In this document: piece by piece, positions 35,171-47,663 of the stretch | Numbering within the stretch: the stretch's first letter is position 1 | Layout: each line of letters starts with the position of its first letter | Assembly (NCBI GenBank): GCA_013396995.1 | Contig: VWZP01003889.1 | Coordinates: 682,001 to 746,000, forward strand | Reading direction: 5' to 3' | Length of the DNA stretch: 64,000 nucleotides | Source of the DNA: Dicaeum eximium | Lineage: Eukaryota; Chordata; Aves; Passeriformes; Dicaeidae | Program-made: the position numbers and the translations under genes | The notes under the pieces: generated by a model | Databases searched by the model: none | What the model was told of the DNA's origin: nothing | What the model saw: only the letters and a program-made list of their open reading frames with translations

Positions 35171-38100
35171 AGTGTGGGAATGGGGCACATGTGCCCCAGA
35201 ACACCCTTCTGTGAGCACAGGGAAAAGGTGACACAGCCAGAGGACACAGGGGAAGCAACAGAGCTTGAGGCCTCTTTGGGTGTGCGGGGTGAAGCAGTGC
35301 AGCTCTCAGGTGTGTTAAGAATAGGAAAAAAAAAGAACAAATAGCAGTTTTATGCTGACATGATCATTGGTATTTGCCTATCCCTGGGGATTTTAGAAGT
35401 GTTCTATGTCTCTAATAGTGTTGTGCTGTCAGGTGTGAGACCTCAGTGACTCTCTGGGGTGTGACAATGCACATGGTGGCTTCTGCTGTTCTCAGGCTGA
35501 ATAACTGAGGGCTGATTAGCACTGATGGGCACTACAGGTGTGGTGTAAATAGTAAAATCTGTGGAGATGCCAGAACTGAGCCTTCTGATAAGCCCACAGT
35601 CTGAAAGCTTCTGCATGCAGAACCAGTTTACTGCACACCATGGCTGATAAGAATCACCTTTCCCACTCAGTACTTGTGAAAAATTTTCTGTGGGATAAAG
35701 GGTTGGGATATTGCAAGGAGGGATTCCACATCCTGGGAGGGGTTGTTGGGATGGCTCTTGTGTCCCCTAGACTGCCAAGGGCCTTACTGGATGGCTCTGT
35801 TGGCATCAGTGGAGACCTGGCTCACTCCTGACACTGCAAGTTAGATTTTCTAGTGTGAAATGGGATGGATAATACCCTATATCCATCTGTAAAGCATGCT
35901 GATGTCTGGAAGGAAAAAAAAAAAAAAACCAAACAAAAAACCAAACAAACACTCAAATAATGAAAATGTATGTGATCAATACAAGGCCATCATTTGCTCT
36001 GCAGGAAAAATAGGCAATCTACGTTCTTTTGCAGAAATACAGAAAATAGCTCCAATTGCACAGGTTTTGGATTGAGGCTTCTTCAGTGAGTGCTGTGTTT
36101 GACTGACAGGTGTAATTTAAAAGAAGAAAGGATGCTATAAATATTTTTAAAGACAACATAGCTGCATCCCTGTGCATAGAGGTCTTTCTGCCTCACAAAC
36201 TGCATGTAAAGATGCATGTCCTTAGGAGACAGTAAGTGAAGTAGAAGAGAAGCTTTTATCTCTCCAAACCATTAAACACAATGACAAAAATAAGGGTTGC
36301 TCACACAATACCTTACAAATGGAAAATGGAAGAGCACTTGAAATGGTGCTGTGTGATATATACACCCTGTGTGCTAAAACTATGACATTAGATTTACCAC
36401 TTTTTGATTGTTAATTTAATCAATCAGATGTAATCAGTTTAATTATCAGGGATTCCTGAAATGTTTTGGTGGTTTTTGTTGATAGATGTGATGAATGATA
36501 TTTTCAAATGTTGGCTGGTTAACACTGAAGATGCTCTCACTGAGCATCCCTGGTTGAGTTTTTTGCTTTGTGATGCATTGGTGAATCTGCCCCCAAAGGC
36601 TTCATCCCCCCAGGGATTCTGCATTAGGCAGCAGATTCTCATGATGAAAAGCAGAGCTCTCTGAGGAAAAAACATTATAATTTACCTCATGAACAACCAG
36701 GTTCATCCACAGGGCATTGCTGACAGATTCCCATGGAAAATCCTTACGAAATCAGTACATTTGGGCTGTCATTCCACCTGTTTGCAAGGCTCAGGCTGAA
36801 GAAGGAGATCACAGGGATGTGAGCCTGGCTTTCCTAACCAGAGCTGACAGCTGCTGGGCAATATTAGGCCAGTTTGTTCTGAAGCCCTGCAAGCCCTCTG
36901 TGCCTGACCCTCTGCTCACCACCAGCTGTCTGTGTGTGGTGCAGTCCCCCTGACAAAAGGCTGAGGAAGACCAGCAAGTTTCACCAATTGAAATTTAATG
37001 AGCAGTGAAAAGAACTAGATTTTTTGCCTGATTTTTCTTTCCATCTTCAAAACGACCTTGCATTTTTAATGGCTGCAGATTAACACCAGTAATGAATCCC
37101 CAGTGTCTAATGCACATCAAGGCTGGGCTCAGGAAACATTAAGGGATACCTAGGAAGAGTCACAAATTTTGCTCAGAGAGTACAGTAATGATCTTGCAGA
37201 CAGAAATTAATGATTTAAGAAAAAGCAGAAACGTTGTTCTCATTCCCAAGGTTAGGGGAGATAAATCAGAAGTGATTGCTTTCCCCAACTGCTTGTTTTG
37301 GGATAAGAAACTTGATATAGCTGCAATGACAAAACATGGGAGGACCTGGGACCTGCATCCACACTCCTGAAATTCCAGGGCTGCTGGCTGATGGCAGCAG
37401 GGTGCCCTGGCTGCACTTTTCAGCTTTTCAGCTCCTCTTGGAGGGCTCAGCTCCTCAGGGAGGTACTGGGGAAGAGGAATTGTTAACATGGAAACACAGA
37501 TGTGTCTGGTGTGATGAAACCCCCCTCTTCAAGCCCCACTGGACAAAAGGCTTCGATTTCAGAGTAGGAAGGGGCAGATTTGGGAGAGGAACCATCCCCT
37601 GGTGCATTTGGAGGGGCTCAGAGGCTGATGGCAGCTGAAGCAGACAGGAGTTGTCTCTGAGCTTGATTTGAAGGTGCTGACACCCAGCAGATTGAGGTGG
37701 AAGGATGCTCATTAGAAATAAGGACCTCGACAGGAAACCCAGGCAGAGCCAATGAAGAGGTGGTGACTGACAGGAAATTGATCCAAAAGCAACTTCAGAA
37801 ACACTGGGAGATGTGGTTGAAAAAATGGTTTTTCAAAGTTAAAGGAAAGATTGTTTAGAAGCCCCAAAAGATTTGTTTGGAACAAATGAGTTTAAATTAA
37901 CAAAAAAAAATTTGAAAATAAAAATTATTTATTATAGAAAATTAATGATAGATTATTAGTGAAAATTAGTGAAAATTATAGATAGATTATAAGAAAGCTG
38001 GTGAGAGAGATAATAATGAAATATATGGTCACATTTGACCAGTGAGTGCTTGAGGTCCCATCCTGTGGGCTTTATCAAATTGTTAAAAGTAAAATATTTT

Positions 38101-38826
38101 AGGAAATGCTACAATTTGGAATGAAATTACATATTCTATCTGTAATGTGATGCCTTCTGGGCAAATTTTGAAGAATGTGAGGATCAACCAATAGGTCTGA
38201 TCCCACCACACCTGCTGTAGGCTGTGTCCCATCTCTAAACCAGCAGAAGTTGTATTCTTTGCAGCATTGGGAAATTATGTTGTATGAAGTTGTATGACTG
38301 GAACAGGGCTCTGCTCCTACAGGGATTGCTTCTCCTTTCCTCAAAGTGAATCTCCAGAAGCTTTAAGTAGATGATAAACTTGATTTCAATTCTTTTGTTT
38401 GTGCTAACAGAGTTCGAGTAAAAAGACATTTCTCAGCCACAGGACACTGAACTTTCTGCTCTGGCCCAGGAGGAGCATTCCTATGTATCAGCAACATGAA
38501 AAGGGATGCAGGTACCCAGCCCTAACTTGTATTCGTGAAAAATCTCATTTTAGTTATTTAGTCTGATCAAGTGGTATGAATTTCTTGCACATAGCTTTAT
38601 GTCAGTCAAGAAAGACACAAAAATCTGTGTTTGCAGCTCGGGGAGTATGTTGGATCAAATCCTTTCAGCACACCTTTTAGATTCTTTTTTCATCTGCAGT
38701 TTAAGCTTGATTCATCAGTGCCATGACTGAGAAAATATTAGTTCAGATTGTACAGCCACTACTTCATACTGTCCTCATTCTTTCTCATGGACCCTCTCCC
38801 AGTGACCTGGCAGTGGAAAAAAAATC

Positions 38827-38828
<2 letters not shown>

Positions 38829-38876
<48 letters not shown>
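38829..38876. repeat. Poly-T tract (T39) followed by (GT)n
   Basis: Thirty-nine consecutive T, then GTGTGTGTG. The true length is uncertain because homopolymers of this size are error-prone in assemblies. Confidence 0.9.
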
Positions 38877-41800
38877 AGGCATTGAATAAATAATAAAAAA
38901 AATCCCAGGACAGGTGCAGTTAAAAGATTAGGAAGTACTAGAATTTTTCATCAGCAAAAATAAGTTATTGGGGCTGATGTATAATCATATAGGAAAAGAC
39001 TCATTTTCTGCCAATTTAATGTAGTAACAAGAGATAATAATATATCTTAGAGCTCTCAAGTGGAGCAGGAGGGTGTTTATTCTTTTGTGGCAGGTGGTGC
39101 CTTGCCCAAGCCTGGGTATATTGCATAAATATTGTTAGCATCAAACATATCTCAGAGAAGCAGCCAGATGATGAATCATCCACTTGGAGAAGTCCCAAGC
39201 CACCATTTATCTTTATTTACCTGCATTTCTTACAAGCATTTGGTGCTTTTGCCTCTGCTGAGAAAACTATATTATGTGTAATTCCTCTTCTTTTTTTTTT
39301 CTCTTTCTCATTTTTACAATGTTAACAGGAAAAAGCCTTGGCAAGGAACTAGACACCTCCAAGATGAAAATTCTGTTCTACAGCCAGTTAGAAAAATTGC
39401 CTTTGAAAAAAAAAAAAAAACCAAAAAAAAAAGGAAGAAAAAAAAGGATTTTAAAAGTTATTTCAAAGCCTGAGAGATAACAATTTAGAATCTGTCTTTT
39501 TAATTTGTGTTATTTCCTTACTCAGACCCCAAGAGAGTTTTGGAGAGTGACTGGACCCAATAACTCCATGAAGCCTCATTTAGTTTTCTAAATTTATAGC
39601 AGCATGACCTGGATGGCTTGGCACTGGGAATCACCCTGGATGCAATAAGTTGCTTAATAGCTTGGAGCACCAAATTAAGACAGGGAAAAGCATTTTGTCC
39701 ATCTAAAACCCCAGTAACCCCAAATAAGTGATGATGGGTTTATGAATGGCAGCAGGAGGCAGAAGTGGTCAGTATGGAGAAGGTGGAGTTACTTTTGCTT
39801 CCCCTGGGGATCAGGAGGAGCTTTGTGGTCCCCAGGGAACTGCCTGGGACAGCAGGGAAGGTGCAATTTGTCAGGAATGAAAATACTGCCATGACTACAG
39901 CCTGACCCCCAGAATTCAGCTTAAAATGCTCAAAAGCTGGATCATAAAACTGCTTTTTGAGGTGAAAGCCTTCCTTGGACTGCTATTATGGAGAAAGCCT
40001 CTTAAATGTCAGTCAAGAGAGCAAATGATAACTTAAGCTCTTCTCAGTGCTTAATTCTGAATTTAAAGAGGTGTCACTGAAGGATGAAAGGCTTGAAGCA
40101 CAGCTAAAATCACAATACTGTAGCCTACGTTTAAGAAAGATTCCAAAAAATAGGAGTTTTCAAGGGTTGTCTCTCCTTTTGTGGGGACAAAAGTAATTTC
40201 TTGAGAAAATTGCCATGTTTTGTCTCCTTACCATTGTACATATCTTGGACTGTGACTTTGAGGTATGTTTTATATTATTATGCCTACCTTCTTTCTGAAA
40301 ATAACCAAAGATACAGGCGGTTGGAGACTTTTTCACCTGTTTAGACATGGAAAGATGGAATCAGATGTAAACCAGAAAAAATTCAGTGTGTGTCAGAGGA
40401 CAAAATGCCATTTAAAACCAGAACTCCAGAACTTGTGTCTCCCTTATGGTATTTCTAGAATTATTTCTATCATGGACTTCTGCCAGTCAATTCAGTTATC
40501 CTGAGAGCAGAATGCATCCCCCTAGGAACAACTGTAATAAAAATGAAATCTTTTTTTTTTCTTTTTAACTGACAGTGCTTCATTCCCTTAAGGTACAACC
40601 GAAGTCAAGAAAGCCCCTTGCTCCCAGCCCTCAAACTCCAGGAGATTATCATTAAAATGCAGCACATCTTCTTCTAAATCTGTAATTCAGAGAACTTCTC
40701 ACGCACTAAAAATGAGGTTCAGGTAGATGAAGAAATCTGGGGGGAATTGGCAGCAAATCCTTCAAACCGCAGAAATTCTGATCTGTTTTCTGACCAGTGC
40801 TTAAACCTGGATTAAAGGCAGTCCCAGGTGTGTGTGCACTGATGATGGCTGGTTTAAACTAGGCCTGGGCTGTGCATGGGATTGGCCAGGGAAGGATGAG
40901 TCAAGGAATTCTGGGCAAAAGCCACCCCCGAGCAGGTTGTGCCCCTTCTGGAGTCAGGGGTTCAGCGACAGCCTGGAGCCATTCACCACTGGGGTGTGCA
41001 GGGACCCAGCTCTGCCTTTGGATAAAGATGAGTTTTGGTGCCTTGAACAGAAGCAAGCACTTCACAGACTGTGTTTGTAGCAGTGCTAAGCTTATTTTGT
41101 CTCAGAAATGATCTAGAAAAGAGCCTGTTCTTGTGCAGGCACACTTTTTAGTTTTAGAAGTTGGTACACTTTTTTTTGCCATTTGGTGAGCCAAGCGATT
41201 CTTACTCACTGATTTTATGCACAGAAAAATTTTATATATATCAGGATTTAAAGTTTTTTTTCTGCTTTTGCTAAATGACAGGTTACTTTCTGTTATTATG
41301 CTTAGCTCTGCATCCCCCACAGATTTACTCACTGGTGCAGTGACTGCTGCAGGCTCCACTGTTTAGTTGTTTATCTCTCAGAGCTGAACACAGAAACCAG
41401 TTTTAAGTAGCTGCATAATCTGGATCGTGCACAGGAGGAGCCAATCTCTGCTGTGGGATCCAGAGCCACCACAGGGAATGAGCCATAGTGAGCCATGCAG
41501 GATGAGAGAAGGTCCTTGTCTTTCTCCTGGCCTTCTGTGTGTTAAAAATGGTAAAGCTTGGTCTCCCTTGCCCTGGATGGGTGCTCAAAACATTGATCTT
41601 CTTCCTAAGCAGTGGTTTTTCAGAATGCTGTGGCCAGAGCTGAGCTCTGTGCCAGGATCATTCATGCTGGGCATGCTGAGAAATAGGAATTCAGCTCCAG
41701 ATTATTTGGATGATAAACATGGCAACTATGTGCCTAAAAAAAAAAAAAAAAAAGTAGCATATCCAGGACTCATGGCCTGATTTCCTGATTTCCAGAACTA

Positions 41801-42254
41801 GTAAATGATCTGGTAATGATTTTTACATCTCTGAAATCCCATGTCATGTAAGGGTGTGTCCCCAGGCTGCCCTCCTGCTCCTGCACCACCCTGCTGGCTT
41901 TGCATGGGGGAAGATGAGCACTCCCATTTGTAAAGGCAGCCTGCAGTGAATCAGAGCCTCTGGCAGCTGACCTGGTCAGAGCCTTTCTGTCCAGAGCAGC
42001 TCCATTTTCAGGATAAACTACAAACACTCCTGAGTATGGCCCACATTTTTTAAACACTGCTGAAAAATGAGGAGGTGCCACACGAGAGCCACAAAGATAT
42101 TATTTGCAAAGTCTGACAGCAAAAGAACCCAATCTGTTGCACTGACTGCCCTTAACTTGGTAGTGAAAGGCAGAAAAAGAACCTACATTTATCAGGGAAA
42201 CATAAATTACACATTTTGCAAGGGTGAAAACCTCTAAATTAGATAAAAGAGGCA

Positions 42255-42275
42255 GGGTTGAGGGGTGGGGTTGGG
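42255..42275 (+). other. G-quadruplex motif
   Basis: G-runs at 42255-42257, 42262-42265, 42267-42270 and 42273-42275 with loops of 4, 1 and 2 nt. Confidence 0.8.
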
Positions 42276-43805
42276 TGTTTGCAGAGGTGGAGAGTGAGAA
42301 GAGGAAAATAATTGAATGCGTGTGGAGAGAATTCCCATCAGAAGAGCAGTTTGCAGGTGGAGGTGGGTACCAGAGCCTGCCATCTCCTCAGATGGCAGCT
42401 GGATAAAAAACTCCCAGGAAGATGTACTTCAACCAAAAAAGGGTTACATTCTGACCAAAAGCAAGTTATTATGCTCAATACACAGCTGCTGTGTTAGTCT
42501 CATAGAGAAGGTAATTTTTGGTGACTTTCTGGTCCTTTCAAGCCTTGAATTCCTTAGATATTCCTGTGAGCAGCTCTGCCCCCCCAGTGCTTCCTTGGCA
42601 GAAGCAGCCCCTGACTTCTGCCAGCACAGGCTCCTCTCATCGTGGAGTTTCTGCCATGAAGGCTCTGGGCCAGGATTTCTGCCCGTGAAAACAAGCACAA
42701 AACAAAGCCAGATTTATCTGAGGTTGTGCAAAGGAAAAAAAAAACCCAGTAAATTAACTAATCAAAGAATATTAAAGAGTTATCATTAAATATCAGTAGT
42801 AGGTGCAGGAGTATCTGAGTACAGATCTCGAAATTAAAGAGGGGGTACTGCTTCCAAATGTCCTTGTTCTGTCAGCAGAAATATCTCAGCAAGTGAAACT
42901 TGAGCAGCTGCAATGAGGCTCCACTCAGCTCTAAGGGTAGGGAGACAATGGCAACACAGAGATTTCCAGCTTTCTGCCTCACTTCCCTCTTATTTTTCAG
43001 ACATATAAACCATATTTATCCTCCATAGCTCTCCAAGAGCTTCAGGGCTTTGTCTTTTTACCACAACCATGAAGCAATCAGTAATTTTTCCTCTGCTTCA
43101 TCACAACATTAAATAGGGAAGAACTGATACCAGTCAGCCCAGTATCATCAAACCTTAATCACAAAGCAAACCTGGAGAGAGTCCCTTTTATTTTCCTGCA
43201 GCACAGAAACCTCTGAGCCTGATCTATGGCCAGGGAGGTCAGAAGAAATATTCTGTTGTGTCCTCAGAGACCATTCAGTCTTCCAGTAAGGTGGAATTCT
43301 CTCCTGTGCATCAGGCAAAACACAAATGAAATGGTATCAAAGATGTTACACGAGCCCCAGGCAGAATAAATATTATATATATGTCAAATCTGTCACTTGG
43401 TGTTTCTATAGAAAGTACTTTATTCATTAGAATCTGTCAGCATTTACTGTCTCTGTTTGAGTTGGTCTCTGAGAACCCTTAAGGTAAATATTGACTTTTT
43501 GCATGAAGAATATGATGATATACTTAGGGGATGGGTCAGCAGGCCAAGGAGGAAATGCAGGCTGGGCAGCAAATCAATGGTGAGATTCAGTTCTTCGGGG
43601 CACAGGATGAAGCCAGGCATTGTGCTTGTGAAATTATTTGCTTTTAGAAGTGCACAGAAATTCACTATTTCTCCAAATGTGGTTATCAAATCTTAGTGCT
43701 GTTGATTTTAATTGTTTTAATGCTCATTATCCTGGACAGCTGAAACCAATGCATTCGAACATTAAGGAAAGAAAGATTAAGACTTTTGAGGAAATTTTTT
43801 TCCAC

Positions 43806-43832
43806 TTTTTTTTTTTTTTTTTTTTTTTTTTT
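43806..43832. repeat. Poly-T tract (T27)
   Basis: Twenty-seven consecutive T with no recognisable retroposon body next to it. Confidence 0.9.
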
Positions 43833-44016
43833 CCTTCTCAGAAGTACATGTACTTTGAAGCAGTTAAATTTCTGGGGTACATTTCTTCTCACATTCTGGG
43901 ATCCTTCTCATATTCCCTTCCAGTCTCTGCTTGGAAAATGTCACCTTAACTTCCTGTGAAACAATCTTTATTCAGCTATAGGGGTGTGTACATACATACA
44001 TGTGTATGCATATCTA

Positions 44017-44017
44017 N
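44017..44017. other. Single-N position at left edge of duplicated block
   Basis: An isolated N immediately before the first base of the duplicated 1,352-bp block. It is probably a contig join or unresolved base. Confidence 0.9.
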
Positions 44018-45369
44018 ATCAGAAGAAATAGGGAAAAATAGAAAGATGAATTTCCATGTAGGTAAATAGGATCCTTTGGCACCTTTCTGAAAGATTTTCA
44101 GGTTTTGCACTGTGTAAGTAATTCAGATAAAACCAGGACTTGATAAGATTTCTTTTGTGAGGTGCTGACAGTGCATCTATTGCCTGCACTTACCCACAGG
44201 TGCCAGAACTGGTGGCAATAAATAGCTGCCTTCTCACAAGACAAAATGTAAGACTAGGATTGTATTAGTATGCAAATGCTTTTCATTTATTCATTACAGT
44301 CTTTCTGAGATTTGTGCCTCTAGAGACACTTTTGTGTTTAGGCCAGAAGAAACTCAGATACTTAAAAGATATGCAAATCCTTTCTGAAGTGGACTCAAAA
44401 CACCAAATTACTTCAGAAATAGCTCACAGTCTATTGGAAGTCTGTAAGTACAGGATTATACTGCAGCTAGTGCAGAAAGTAAAGTAGAACTTCAAAAAAC
44501 CCTGAGTCCTTTTAAAATAAATAAATAAGGGTCTCAAAATACATTAGCCATAAATAAACTTTTTATGATTGAGTCTAGAATCTTCCAGGACTTGTGGTGC
44601 ACCAGGTTAATTAAGATGGCTTTATGTGCACAGAAACATTCAAAGGTTGATAGTGACACGTTTTCCTCTTGCTGGCAAACTACAGGGGTAATAAGAAATA
44701 CTGTGAGCTTTTGTAATTATGATTAGAGGGTAATAATTGGGTATTTTAAAATAATAATAATTTTAATCCAAGGTAAAAAAAAGAAAAAAGAAAAAAAACC
44801 CAGAAACCTACTGAAGAGTATTTTTCCTTAGCTGACATTTACCATAAGATATGTTTTTAGTGTATGTAGGACTCTCTCAAATTTGCAAGATGGCCTCTCA
44901 TTTTTATGAGTGAGGGGAGGCTGAGAAGCAAATTTACTCCTTGATGTAGCTGATGGAAAAATAGAATGCTTAAAAAAATCCCACCTAAGTTAGGCTGAAT
45001 AAATCTCCTCTTTGAGACCACACAGGGTCTGAGCCACAAATTTTCAGTGATATCAATTTGTTGCACAAGTTTTGGATTCAGTGCAGAATAGCACATGGAG
45101 ATCTGGCCCACTGCATCATTTGCCCTGTATTTCTTTGCTTTTTGGTGGGGTTTTGCTGGGTTTCAGTGCTCCAATTCTTGTTTGACCTTATTGCACTTAA
45201 ATTCTTTTGATCTTGAAAGAGCCTCACTACAAAGGAAACAAAATAATGTTGTTAAGGAACATCTGTGTTCACAAGGAAATGGGTGTAATTACATTGCCTG
45301 AGTGTTGTGAAAGAAGACTTTCTAAAGTAATATAGATTGCATTAGAGGAAACAGATCCCATGGCCAATC
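44018..45369 (+). repeat. Direct duplication, copy 1 (1,352 bp)
   Basis: Matches 45755-47106 with a constant offset of 1,737, so there are no indels. I saw no mismatch in the stretches I compared line by line. It is bounded on both sides by a single N. The content is unique AT-rich sequence with no gene. Confidence 0.95.
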
Positions 45370-45370
45370 N
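45370..45370. other. Single-N position at right edge of duplicated block
   Basis: An isolated N immediately after the last base shared with copy 2. Confidence 0.9.
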
Positions 45371-45754
45371 CAAAAAAGTCTTCAGACTAATATCTCATAC
45401 TAAAAATTTACTCTGGCCATTTGCCTAATGTGTTATAACAATAGAAATAGATAAGTAGGCATTAATAATAGACAGTACTAAAGGCCAATTACAGACCTTT
45501 ACCATCAGAATAGCAATCTGAAGAATTTCCCTTTGATGTGTCCTTGATTTTGGCAGAACTACACAAAATGAATATTGTCAGTCTGTGGGAGTCAGAGCTC
45601 TTTTCTGGAGTCTAGCACAGATTCTTCAATTTCTCATTACATATTTCTCTTTTATCTACTCAAAAAAGCTGTGCCACTTGCTTGCAGCTAGGGAGGAATC
45701 TGAGCAAATTTTCCTTTCCTCTCCTCTCCTCTCCTCTCCTCTCCTCTCCTCCAG
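45371..45754. other. Unique 384-bp spacer between the two copies
   Basis: No gene or recognised repeat, apart from the CTCCT microsatellite at its right end. Confidence 0.8.
45716..45752. repeat. (CTCCT)n pentanucleotide microsatellite
   Basis: Six perfect CTCCT units at 45721-45750 plus a degenerate TTCCT unit before them. It directly abuts the start of duplication copy 2. Confidence 0.95.
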
Positions 45755-47106
45755 ATCAGAAGAAATAGGGAAAAATAGAAAGATGAATTTCCATGTAGGT
45801 AAATAGGATCCTTTGGCACCTTTCTGAAAGATTTTCAGGTTTTGCACTGTGTAAGTAATTCAGATAAAACCAGGACTTGATAAGATTTCTTTTGTGAGGT
45901 GCTGACAGTGCATCTATTGCCTGCACTTACCCACAGGTGCCAGAACTGGTGGCAATAAATAGCTGCCTTCTCACAAGACAAAATGTAAGACTAGGATTGT
46001 ATTAGTATGCAAATGCTTTTCATTTATTCATTACAGTCTTTCTGAGATTTGTGCCTCTAGAGACACTTTTGTGTTTAGGCCAGAAGAAACTCAGATACTT
46101 AAAAGATATGCAAATCCTTTCTGAAGTGGACTCAAAACACCAAATTACTTCAGAAATAGCTCACAGTCTATTGGAAGTCTGTAAGTACAGGATTATACTG
46201 CAGCTAGTGCAGAAAGTAAAGTAGAACTTCAAAAAACCCTGAGTCCTTTTAAAATAAATAAATAAGGGTCTCAAAATACATTAGCCATAAATAAACTTTT
46301 TATGATTGAGTCTAGAATCTTCCAGGACTTGTGGTGCACCAGGTTAATTAAGATGGCTTTATGTGCACAGAAACATTCAAAGGTTGATAGTGACACGTTT
46401 TCCTCTTGCTGGCAAACTACAGGGGTAATAAGAAATACTGTGAGCTTTTGTAATTATGATTAGAGGGTAATAATTGGGTATTTTAAAATAATAATAATTT
46501 TAATCCAAGGTAAAAAAAAGAAAAAAGAAAAAAAACCCAGAAACCTACTGAAGAGTATTTTTCCTTAGCTGACATTTACCATAAGATATGTTTTTAGTGT
46601 ATGTAGGACTCTCTCAAATTTGCAAGATGGCCTCTCATTTTTATGAGTGAGGGGAGGCTGAGAAGCAAATTTACTCCTTGATGTAGCTGATGGAAAAATA
46701 GAATGCTTAAAAAAATCCCACCTAAGTTAGGCTGAATAAATCTCCTCTTTGAGACCACACAGGGTCTGAGCCACAAATTTTCAGTGATATCAATTTGTTG
46801 CACAAGTTTTGGATTCAGTGCAGAATAGCACATGGAGATCTGGCCCACTGCATCATTTGCCCTGTATTTCTTTGCTTTTTGGTGGGGTTTTGCTGGGTTT
46901 CAGTGCTCCAATTCTTGTTTGACCTTATTGCACTTAAATTCTTTTGATCTTGAAAGAGCCTCACTACAAAGGAAACAAAATAATGTTGTTAAGGAACATC
47001 TGTGTTCACAAGGAAATGGGTGTAATTACATTGCCTGAGTGTTGTGAAAGAAGACTTTCTAAAGTAATATAGATTGCATTAGAGGAAACAGATCCCATGG
47101 CCAATC
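45755..47106 (+). repeat. Direct duplication, copy 2 (1,352 bp)
   Basis: Second occurrence of the 44018-45369 block. It runs without an N into the downstream sequence at 47107, so it is the copy with continuous flanks. Confidence 0.95.
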
Positions 47107-47515
47107 TGCCCATATATTTTATTATGGTTTTTGGTTTTTTGGTTTTTTTTTCAATTCTGAGTGCACAAGCAAGAACATGAGAAGCCAGGAAAATAGCACC
47201 ATTTTTTCTGGTTTTCCATCCTAAGAGGGGAGTCACCTGGGAAAGCCCAGGGGAATGTGAGCAGCCAGGGGCACTTTGCTGGTGGGAGCAGGTACAGTCC
47301 TTAAGCAGAGTGTGACATCCTGGCACCCTTCTGCCAGGCCCTGCTGCTTTCAGATCATCCCTGCCCCTGTTTCTTGATCATTTCCTCTTGGGAAGTGAAA
47401 ATAAATGAATGAAAATAAAGAAAAAAAATGGATGCTGCTGCTGAGACATCTTTTTGCAGCTTTTACAAGCAGAACAGGCAGAAAATATATTTGTGTTCAC
47501 TCAGAGCGAGAGAAA

Positions 47516-47663
47516 TGCTGTGGATGAACTCTTCAAGGTCAGGTTGGATGGGGCTTTGAGCAATGTGATCCAGTGCAAGATGGATGGCAGGGGGTTTGGA
47601 ACTGGATGACTTTTGAAGTTCCCTTCCAACCCAAACTGTTCTGTGATTCTGAGATTCTCTGAG
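47516..47663 (+). mobile_element. CR1 LINE 3'-end fragment
   Basis: Recognised from the characteristic CR1 3' end: TTCAAGGTCAGGTTGGATGG, GGGCTTTGAGCAA, GGCAGGGGGTTTGGAACTGG, CCCTTCCAACCCAAACTGTT, then the terminal ATTCTGTGATTCT-like octamer repeats. It is 5'-truncated, as nearly all CR1 copies are, and has no coding capacity. It is the only clear plus-strand transposon in the window. Confidence 0.93.

Larger units (their letters stand above)
33331..38828. other. Gene-free interval
   Basis: Contains an exon-like open segment (33455-33560) and two G-quadruplex motifs (33711-33751 plus; 35150-35170 minus). The 34660-35330 stretch is more GC-rich. An A15 tract lies at 35914-35928 and low-complexity AT repeats around 37917-37990. 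No recognised gene. Confidence 0.65.
38877..44016. other. Gene-free interval
   Basis: A-rich low-complexity sequence at 39407-39448, an A18 tract at 41736-41753, a G-quadruplex motif at 42255-42275 and a T27 tract at 43806-43832. No coding gene recognised; the 157-codon frame at 42316-42789 shows no family resemblance. The left flank of the N at 44017 is a CATA/TGTA-rich microsatellite-like sequence. Confidence 0.65.

Noticed and set aside
42316..42789. 157-codon plus-strand open frame
   Set aside because: It runs through a poly-A tract and low-complexity sequence, and the protein is unrecognisable.
44857..45301. Pair of open frames that recurs at 46594-47038, suggesting a duplicated gene
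   Set aside because: They recur only because the whole 1,352-bp block is duplicated; the identity extends over all noncoding sequence.
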